From CBDCPI01 sp965220245 (GTDB lineage Bacteria; Chloroflexota; Dehalococcoidia; Lucifugimonadales; UBA3495), in assembly GCA_965220245.1 (NCBI GenBank), contig CBDCPI010000005.1, positions 1 through 43,232 of the forward strand: a stretch of DNA of 43,232 nucleotides. The letters are read 5' to 3'. Positions 24,246-30,319 of the stretch are shown piece after piece. The notes under the pieces were generated by a model. That model worked only from the letters and a program-made list of their open reading frames with translations. It did no database searches and was not told where the DNA came from. Position 1 is the stretch's first letter, and each line of letters opens with the position of its first letter. The translations under genes and the position numbers were made by a program.

Positions 24246-25325
24246 CTAGAACGTGATAACGCTCCGGGCCACGTTGCCTTCCTTCATGTCGGCGAAGGCT
24301 TTGTTTACTTGGTCTAGCCGCAGGCGCTGGGTTACCAACTCGTCCAGCTTCAGGCGGCCTTGCAAGTAGAAGTCTACGTACCTAGGCATGTCGGTGCGGA
24401 AGTGGTTGGAGCCCATGCTGCTGCCCTGGATTCGTTTCTCCCGCAGGAACGAAGGTCCATCCAACTCGATCTTGGTGCCCTGGGGAATCATGCCAATGAC
24501 CGTGGCGGTCCCGCCATTCCGCAGCATCTCGAAGGCCTGCTCCGCCGTTTCTTTCTTGCCGATGGCTTCGAAGGAGTAGTCAACGCCGCCGCCGGTCAGG
24601 TCGCGCACCCTGGAGGCCACGTCGCCGCTGGAGGCGTCGATTACGTCAGTGGCGCCGAACTCGCGGGCCAACGTCAGCTTGGTCTCGACGGCGTCGATGG
24701 CGATGACCCGCAGTGCTCCCGCTAGGGCCGCGCCTTGGATGGCGTTAAGACCCACACCGCCGCAGCCGATGACCGCCACCGTGCTCCCCGGTCGCACCGC
24801 TGCGGTGTTTAGCGCCGCGCCCAACCCGGTGGTCGCGCCGCAGCCGATGAGAGCAAGTTGCTCGAAGGGAACGTCGCGGTCGATTTTCACCACCGAGTTT
24901 TCGTGTACCAGCATCAGCTCGGCAAAGGACCCCAGGTTGGCGAACTGGGTTACGGCCTCACCGCCGCTGCTGAGCCGGGGTGTTTCGTCGGGGCCTCGAG
25001 TGAGACCGGCCCTGGAGCATAGCACCATCCGCCCCTCGGTGCAGCGTTCGCAATGGCCGCAGAACACCGATAGACAGCAGATAACCCGGTCGCCGGGCTT
25101 CACGTAGTCCACCAACTCGCCGATGGCCTCGATAGTCCCGGCGGCTTCGTGTCCCAACACCACTGGGAACCTGGTCGAGTAGAGCCCTTCGACGAAGTGG
25201 AGGTCACTGTGACAGACGCCGCTTGCGCCAGTGCGGACGACCACCTCACGAGGGCCCGGATCGGCGATGTCGACATCTTCGACTTCCAACGGCGTGTTAA
25301 CTTCACGCAAGACAGCAGCCTTCAT
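24246..25325 (-). CDS. Zinc-dependent alcohol dehydrogenase family protein
   Basis: The 359-residue medium-chain dehydrogenase has catalytic zinc motif GASGVCHSDLHF and GHEAAGTIEAIG, four structural-zinc cysteines in CLSVFCGHCERCTEGRMVLCS, and the NAD-binding VAVIGCGGVGLNAIQGAALAGALRV. Length and the RIQGSSMGSNHFRTDMPRYVDFYLQGRLKLDEL ending fit class III/alcohol dehydrogenase-like enzymes. ATG 25325 is preceded by GAGGTGAAC. It is opposite in strand to the neighbouring Uma2 and MetX-like genes. Whether it oxidises formaldehyde-glutathione or another alcohol is not decidable; formaldehyde from the methylamine pathway is one possible link. Confidence 0.9.
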   Translation of the reverse strand: MKAAVLREVNTPLEVEDVDIADPGPREVVVRTGASGVCHSDLHFVEGLYSTRFPVVLGHEAAGTIEAIGELVDYVKPGDRVICCLSVFCGHCERCTEGRMVLCSRAGLTRGPDETPRLSSGGEAVTQFANLGSFAELMLVHENSVVKIDRDVPFEQLALIGCGATTGLGAALNTAAVRPGSTVAVIGCGGVGLNAIQGAALAGALRVIAIDAVETKLTLAREFGATDVIDASSGDVASRVRDLTGGGVDYSFEAIGKKETAEQAFEMLRNGGTATVIGMIPQGTKIELDGPSFLREKRIQGSSMGSNHFRTDMPRYVDFYLQGRLKLDELVTQRLRLDQVNKAFADMKEGNVARSVITF

Positions 25326-25447
25326 GGTTCACCTCGGCAGTTCTCGGATTTATACAATTACTGGTGTGGGGTCATTAAAGCGCGATACGGCGCGGGTGTC
25401 AAAGTTGCCGGGGATGTTAGAATCGTGCGATGGACCCTATCTGGCGC

Positions 25448-25703
25448 TTTGCTAGGATGTAAGGGCAATCACATTCTGTCGTTCTGAGGAGCCCTTCGAC
25501 TTCGCTCAGGATAAACTCCGTGACTAAGAATCTAAAATGACAGCCGACCAAAATGGCTTTCCTCGCCGCTGCGTTTACACCGCAGCGACGCTGGGCGAAG
25601 AAAACGCATCGGCGGCAAGGATTTTAGACCCTTCACTCCGTTCAGGGTGACAGTGAACAGGGGCAGGGTGACAGAATGCGATTGCCTTTGCTAGGACGTA
25701 AGG
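25448..25703. repeat. Direct-repeat-flanked repeat element in a 429-base gap
   Basis: TTTGCTAGGATGTAAGG (25448-25464) recurs as TTTGCTAGGACGTAAGG (25687-25703). Just inside, GGCAATCACATTCTGTC and GACAGAATGCGATTGCC form an inverted pair. The interior holds GTCGAAGGG/CACTCCGTTCAGGGTGAC words of the dispersed family, plus the hairpin CGCTGCG TTTACAC CGCAGCG at about 25567-25587. It fits a mobile-type insertion with a long target duplication. No gene occurs in 25326-25754. Confidence 0.55.
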
Positions 25704-25754
25704 CGCTCCGAGAGGGTAGGTTACTCCAGAGATGCTTAGGAACGGGACTGAATT

Positions 25755-26768
25755 ATGACCGACTACGAAATTTTTGACCTTGGCAATGTGGTGCTCCAAT
25801 CGGGAGCCACCCTGCGCGGCGCTAAGCTGGCTTACAAGACCTACGGCGCCTTGAACAGCGCCCGGGACAATGCGATAGTCTACCCTACATTCTTCGGCGG
25901 GCAGCACACCCAGAACGAAGCAATAATACGACCCGGACTGGCGCTCGATCCCGGCAACTATTTCATCATCGTTCCCAATATGTTTGGCAACGGCCTATCA
26001 TCGTCGCCCAGCAACACGCCGACGCCTTATGACCGGGCCCGTTTCCCCGGTGTAACCGTGTACGACAACGTTATGTGCCAGCACCGGTTGGTAACCGAGG
26101 TTTTTGGCATAGAACAGCTTGCAATGGTTACCGGTTGGTCTATGGGAGCGCAGCAGACCTACCAATGGGGTTGCTTGTTCCCCGACATGGTGCAGCGCAT
26201 CGTGCCCATCTGCGGCTCGGCCAAGACCTCGCGGCACAACTTCGTTTTCCTAGAAGGGGTCAAGGCGGCGTTAACCGCCGACGATGCTTGGCAAGGCGGC
26301 TGGTATGACAACCCACCGAACAAGGGACTTCGCGCCATGGGCCGGGTCTACGCCGGTTGGGCGGTCTCCCAGGCGTTTTACCGGGAAGAGGTCTACTTGG
26401 AAATCGGCTACTCCTCCCTAGAAGACTACTTGATCGCTTTTTGGGAGGGCCGGCGCTTAGGCTCCGACGCCAACAATTTTCTGGCGATGATCTGGACTTG
26501 GCAAAACGCTGATCTTAGCGCCAATTCCCTGTACGGCGGCGACTTCGCCAAAGCCTTGGGGGCTATCAAGGCCAAGGCCATCGTGATGCCCGGTAAGACC
26601 GATTTGTACTTCCCGCCGGAAGATAACGAGCTGGAAGTCACTCACATGCCCAACGCCGAGTTGCGCCCCATAGATTCGATTTGGGGCCACTTGGCCGGGG
26701 GGCCGGGCTTCAACCCGCCGGACGCCAAGTTTGTGGACGACGCTATGAAGGAGTTGCTGGCCGCCTGA
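25755..26768 (+). CDS. Alpha/beta hydrolase, homoserine O-acetyltransferase (MetX)-like
   Basis: The 337-residue product has the MetX-like alpha/beta fold: AYKTYGALNSARDNAIVYPTFFGG, NGLSSSPSNTPTPYDRARFPGVTVYDN, and the nucleophile elbow MVTGWSMGAQQTYQWG with Ser129. A late Asp lies in MPGKTDLYFPP and a His in IDSIWGHLAGGPGF, completing the Ser-Asp-His triad. Family members acetylate homoserine or hydrolyse esters; the missing lid-type details prevent choosing one. ATG 25755 follows the 25448-25703 repeat element. No met genes are adjacent, so esterase activity is as likely as MetX. Confidence 0.85.
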   Translation: MTDYEIFDLGNVVLQSGATLRGAKLAYKTYGALNSARDNAIVYPTFFGGQHTQNEAIIRPGLALDPGNYFIIVPNMFGNGLSSSPSNTPTPYDRARFPGVTVYDNVMCQHRLVTEVFGIEQLAMVTGWSMGAQQTYQWGCLFPDMVQRIVPICGSAKTSRHNFVFLEGVKAALTADDAWQGGWYDNPPNKGLRAMGRVYAGWAVSQAFYREEVYLEIGYSSLEDYLIAFWEGRRLGSDANNFLAMIWTWQNADLSANSLYGGDFAKALGAIKAKAIVMPGKTDLYFPPEDNELEVTHMPNAELRPIDSIWGHLAGGPGFNPPDAKFVDDAMKELLAA

Positions 26769-26769
26769 C

Positions 26770-27085
26770 ATCTACCCTGAGCGGGTCCTTCGACTACGCT
26801 GCGTTTCGCCTGTGGCTACGCTTTCAAGTAACTGCTCCCCAAATCGCTCACCCTGAGCGGAGCGCAGCGCAGTCGAAGGGTTGGTGGTGCGGGGTGGCTG
26901 GCTCGGGGTTGGTGACCTTGAGCGGGTTCTTCGACTCCGCTCCCTCTGGTCGCTTCGCTCAGGATGAGCGGATATAGGTTCTTTCATTTAGGTTCTTTCA
27001 ATGAACTGCTCCCCCAGTTACTTCCATTGGCACGGCCCCACCACCTCCGGGGCGTAACTCTGCTCAGGATGAGCGGATTTGCCTG
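26770..27085. repeat. Cluster of dispersed intergenic repeats between convergent genes
   Basis: Several copies of the TCCTTCGACT..GCTCACCCTGAGCGGAG..GTCGAAGGG family occur in both orientations at about 26778-26835, 26848-26880 and 26918-26970, with a shorter piece near 27060-27075. The short repeat TAGGTTCTTTCA is duplicated at 26976-27000. The 332-base gap holds no gene. It lies between the convergent MetX-like and amidotransferase genes, where such hairpins could act as terminators. Confidence 0.6.
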
Positions 27086-27100
27086 CAAGCCCAAAGGCCG

Positions 27101-27859
27101 TTAGTCAACTAGGCCGGCATTAGCCAAGAAAGCCAGCAGCATTTCCCGCATCTGGCTTTCGTGGCTGGGCGAGAACTTAGCGAACTCCCGCAGATTCCTG
27201 GCGGACTCTTCATCAGGGTTGAAGTTGCCGCCCATGAGCCGGTAGTCATCCCGTAGCTCGACGTTCCACACCTTCAGCTCCTCTAGGGTCAACTGGGGTT
27301 CGAACTGAAAAGCGTAGGAGTTACCGTAGCGGAAGGCCATGTTGATAAGCCGGTAGCTCCCGTCCCGGCACAGCATGTACCCCTCCGCCAGTTTGGCCGC
27401 TCCGTCGGGGACGGAAAAGCAATCGCCGTGCAGCGTCGGCACTAGGGGTATCCTGATCTTGCCAAAGACGGGGTCGGCGTTGCCTTCCGCAGTAACCAGA
27501 ATCTTCCTTAAGCCAAACTGGTACCCACCGGTGGGCTCTACCGTCCCTCCCAAGGCCGTGGCCATCAACTGCGCCCCTAGACAAATGCCCAGTACGGGCT
27601 TGCCGGTGGACACTGCCTGCCGGAGATAGGCCCTTTCCAGGTGGAGGGCGGGATAATCGTCGTTGGCTGACATCGGCCCGCCAAGGACGACGATCAAACT
27701 CACCTCCTCCAACGCCGGGGGCGAGAACCTGTCGAGCTGGGGCGACGACTCAAAGACGTCTAGAGGCTCCAACTGGAACTGATGGTCTTCCAGCACCGAG
27801 CGGAAGTTGCTGGCCAGGGTCTCGGGTGCGGCATGGCGAATGATCAGGGCGCGTTTCAC
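27101..27859 (-). CDS. Class I glutamine amidotransferase-like protein at the end of the methylamine cluster
   Basis: The 252-residue product is a type 1 (GMP-synthase-like) amidotransferase: SLIVVLGGPMSANDDYPALHLERAYLRQA, the nucleophile elbow GKPVLGICLGAQLMATALGG with Cys93, and VPTLHGDCFSVPDGAAKLAEG with the likely His. The family hydrolyses glutamine amide bonds or gamma-glutamyl compounds. It begins 22 bases after mgdA ends, so it is probably in the same transcript. A role in handling gamma-glutamylmethylamide or recycling glutamine is attractive but is inference. ATG 27859 is the only suitable start. Confidence 0.85.
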   Translation of the reverse strand: MKRALIIRHAAPETLASNFRSVLEDHQFQLEPLDVFESSPQLDRFSPPALEEVSLIVVLGGPMSANDDYPALHLERAYLRQAVSTGKPVLGICLGAQLMATALGGTVEPTGGYQFGLRKILVTAEGNADPVFGKIRIPLVPTLHGDCFSVPDGAAKLAEGYMLCRDGSYRLINMAFRYGNSYAFQFEPQLTLEELKVWNVELRDDYRLMGGNFNPDEESARNLREFAKFSPSHESQMREMLLAFLANAGLVD

Positions 27860-27881
27860 TCTGGAGTCTCGCAGCAGATGC

Positions 27882-29099
27882 CTAGTGGATGGCGGCGGCG
27901 GGCGCGGCCGCGCGTTCGTTGACCAGATTGCCCTCCCTAAATCTGGAGAGGGCGAAGGGCCTGATTAGCTCCGGGGTCTCTCCGGTGTCGATAAGTTCGG
28001 CGATCCGCTTGCCCGCCACCGGCGCCGCCTTGAAGCCCCAACTCCCCCAGCCGCAGCTAAGAATGAAGCCGTCGATACCGTCCACCGGCCCCATGATTGG
28101 CGCATAGTCCGGGGTCATATCGCAAAGGCCGGCCCACTGGCGCAGCACGTTGACGTTCTTTAGACAAGGGAACATCTCCAGAGTGTGGGCGGCCAACTCT
28201 TCCATGGGTTGGAAGGTGGAGCGATGGCTGTAGCTGGGATAAGGGTCAACGCCGCCGCCAATTACGACCTCGCCGCGGTCGGTCTGGTAGACGTAGGCGT
28301 GAAGGTTGGCCGAGGAAATGGTCTTGTCGAGGAAAGGCTTTAAGGGCTCGGTGACCATGGCTTGCAATGGGTGAGTGGTTAAGGGTAATTCTAGGTTTAC
28401 CATTTGGGCGATGGTGGAGCTCCAGCCGGCGGTGGCGCTGATGACCGTGTTGGCTTTTACGGAGCCTTTGCTGGTCTCCACCCCGGTCACCCGGCCGTTG
28501 CTGCGTTCGATGCCGGTAACTTCAGTGAAAGGGTGTAGTTCGGCGCCCAGCCGACTGGCTGCCCGGGCGAAGCCCCACACCACCGCGTCGTGACGGATTA
28601 CGCCACAGGGCGGATGATACAAGGCCGCCAGAATTGGAAATGGTTTGCCCTGCCGCAGGTTTATGGCTGGCACCAACTTCTTGATTTCCTGGGGGCCGAT
28701 CATGCGGCTGTCTACCCCCAAGACGCGGTTGAACTCGGTACGCATCCGGAGTCCATAAACCGCGGCGTCGGTGTGGCCCAAGTCGAGCCTTCCCATCTGG
28801 TTGAAGAGGAGATTGAAATTCAGTTCCTTGGCCAGACCTTCATACAGCTTGACGCTTTCGTTGAAGAAGGGGATGCCTTCGGGAGTAAGATAGTTGGACC
28901 GGATAATGGCGGTGGTCCGGGCGCTGGCCCCGCTGCCAAGGTAACCCTTGTCGAAGACGGCGATATCCTTGATGCCCCGCTTGGTCAAATAGTAAGCAGT
29001 GGAGAGACCGTGAACCCCGCCGCCGATGATTACAACCTCATAACGGTCCTTCAGGGAGTGCTTCTCCCACATCCGGTTCTTCCTGAAAAGCTGAAACAT
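27882..29099 (-). CDS. mgdA: N-methylglutamate dehydrogenase subunit A (sarcosine oxidase beta-like)
   Basis: This FAD-dependent subunit oxidises the N-methyl group of N-methylglutamate (or sarcosine) to formaldehyde or methylene-THF. The 405-residue product has the Rossmann motif YEVVIIGGGVHGLSTAYYL at 20-38, VFDKGYLGSGASARTTAIIRSNY, RHDAVVWGFARAASRLG, GVETSKGSVKANTVISATAGWSS and the C-terminal ILSCGWGSWGFKAAPVAGKRIAELI, matching SoxB. Start ATG 29099 lies after GGTGAAGGA; the TTG at 29111 is less likely. The GxxExxY cassette ends about 20 bases upstream. The mgs genes in the same cluster favour N-methylglutamate as substrate over sarcosine. Confidence 0.85.
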   Translation of the reverse strand: MFQLFRKNRMWEKHSLKDRYEVVIIGGGVHGLSTAYYLTKRGIKDIAVFDKGYLGSGASARTTAIIRSNYLTPEGIPFFNESVKLYEGLAKELNFNLLFNQMGRLDLGHTDAAVYGLRMRTEFNRVLGVDSRMIGPQEIKKLVPAINLRQGKPFPILAALYHPPCGVIRHDAVVWGFARAASRLGAELHPFTEVTGIERSNGRVTGVETSKGSVKANTVISATAGWSSTIAQMVNLELPLTTHPLQAMVTEPLKPFLDKTISSANLHAYVYQTDRGEVVIGGGVDPYPSYSHRSTFQPMEELAAHTLEMFPCLKNVNVLRQWAGLCDMTPDYAPIMGPVDGIDGFILSCGWGSWGFKAAPVAGKRIAELIDTGETPELIRPFALSRFREGNLVNERAAAPAAAIH

Positions 29100-29120
29100 T
29101 CCTTCACCCAACCGGGGGAG

Positions 29121-29602
29121 ATTAAAACGCAGAGAGCGCAGAGGACGCAGAGTTTTTAATAGTTGTGTACGACGCGGTGGATGCCGTTCCGTAGAACTCT
29201 TACGTTAAAGTTGATAAGCAGGCCGACTTTCCGGCCGGAAAGTTTCAGGTAGGTCAGCAGTTGCGTTTTGTGTATTGCCGCCAATTGGTCCACCGCTTTT
29301 ATTTCGACGACTACTTTTTCATCTACCAGCAGGTCCAGCCGGTAGCCGGCTTCCAGTTCCACATCTTTATATTGGACAGGCAGCGGCTTTTGCCGCTCGA
29401 CTTTAAGCTTGCGTTCAGCCAACTCGAACGCTAGGCACGCCTCATACGCCGACTCCAATAACCCCGGCCCCAAGGCGCGATGAACGTCGATGGCCGCGCC
29501 GATAATCTTACCAGTTATGGCGTCCAATTCTTCTTTTTCAGCCATCTACGGCCCGGTTAACTCTCTAAAATCTCTGCGCCCTCGGCGTTCTCTGCGTTTA
29601 AT
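29121..29602. mobile_element. GxxExxY gene cassette bounded by 36-bp inverted repeats
   Basis: ATTAAAACGCAGAGAGCGCA followed by GAGGACGCAGAGTTTTT (29121-29157) is matched, inverted and with a few changes, by 29567-29602 (reverse complement ATTAAACGCAGAGAACGCCG, then AGGGCGCAGAGATTTT). The 482-bp unit contains one gene. The stop codon TAA of mgdD (29598-29600) lies inside the right repeat, and the left repeat lies about 20 bases before the mgdA start, so the unit has been inserted between two operon genes. No transposase is present. Confidence 0.75.
29156..29545 (-). CDS. GxxExxY family protein (PD-(D/E)XK-like)
   Basis: The 129-residue product has IGAAIDVHRALGPGLLESAYEACLAFEL with the diagnostic G-x-x-E-x-x-Y (GLLESAY), then VQYKDVELEAGYRLDLLVDEKVVVEIKAVDQLAAIHKTQLLTYLKLSG. 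The DLLVDEKVVVEIKA part gives the D..ExK residues of a nuclease-like fold. The family's role is unknown. It lies between mgdD and mgdA, co-oriented with them, and is bracketed by inverted repeats. Its last codons (RVVHNY) run directly into the left repeat. Confidence 0.87.
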   Translation of the reverse strand: MAEKEELDAITGKIIGAAIDVHRALGPGLLESAYEACLAFELAERKLKVERQKPLPVQYKDVELEAGYRLDLLVDEKVVVEIKAVDQLAAIHKTQLLTYLKLSGRKVGLLINFNVRVLRNGIHRVVHNY

Positions 29603-30317
29603 TTAGCGTCGCAAGGGCTTCGGTCCCCACTGCGCCGCCACCGGCATCCCGCGCAGCGTCGCCGACGGCTTCCCACAGGTATTCGCCGAAATCGCGGCTA
29701 GCGTAGAGTTGGTAAATGGGGATACCGTGGACGTCCCGGCGCAGCAGCAGACCTTGTATCTCGGCGAACCGGGACTGGGCGCAGGCGAGGTCGGGCATGG
29801 CGCGGGACGAGACATCCAGTTCGGTGATGCAGCTCAGCAGCCATTGCGATGTCGGCCCGATTATCGAGACGCCGGACAGACCGGAGGTAATGTCAATGAC
29901 ATGAGCGCAGGGGGCGTCGCGGCTCAACATAGCATCCATCGCCGCCGGAGCAACGCCCGTGGGGGTCAGGAGAAGGAACTCGTCGGCGGTCAGCCTTGCG
30001 GCCAGCAGCTTGCCTCCGCGTTGGAGCGATGAGTCCGCCTCACCTACCGAGCCGGGGTCCAGTTCCGCCGCCCGGGGCAGCAACGCCCCGACCGCCGCCG
30101 CCGCGCTGGCGCCGACGACCCGGAGCTTGCCCAAGGGGCTGATGTCGGAGACTCCGACCGTATCCCGGAGCCATGCCGCCTCCTGAGAAACCGCGCCGTA
30201 GCGGGTGGGAAGCTGCCAGCCATCGGCCTCGGCCATGACTGCGCCGCGTGCGACTTGGGCGTGGTGCATGGCGGTGCGTCTGATGGGGGTCCAACTTGTT
30301 GTGTCTCGAGTAGCCAT
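29598..30317 (-). CDS. mgdD: N-methylglutamate dehydrogenase subunit D (sarcosine oxidase gamma-like)
   Basis: The 239-residue product is a folate-binding GcvT-like gamma subunit: QEAAWLRDTVGVSDISPLGKLRVVG, LLPRAAELDPGSVG, CAHVIDITSGLSGVSIIGPTSQWLLS and a C-terminal GIPIYQLYASRDFGEYLWEAV. The family helps hand formaldehyde to tetrahydrofolate. It starts two bases after mgdC stops. Its stop TAA and last residues (ATLN) lie at the junction with the inverted repeat of the GxxExxY cassette, so the native C-terminus may be altered by a few residues. ATG 30317 is the only start in register. Confidence 0.82.
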   Translation of the reverse strand: MATRDTTSWTPIRRTAMHHAQVARGAVMAEADGWQLPTRYGAVSQEAAWLRDTVGVSDISPLGKLRVVGASAAAAVGALLPRAAELDPGSVGEADSSLQRGGKLLAARLTADEFLLLTPTGVAPAAMDAMLSRDAPCAHVIDITSGLSGVSIIGPTSQWLLSCITELDVSSRAMPDLACAQSRFAEIQGLLLRRDVHGIPIYQLYASRDFGEYLWEAVGDAARDAGGGAVGTEALATLN

Positions 30318-30319
30318 GC

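Noticed and set aside
26770..27085. CRISPR-like array
   Set aside because: Repeat copies are irregularly spaced and in both orientations, so they are dispersed repeats.
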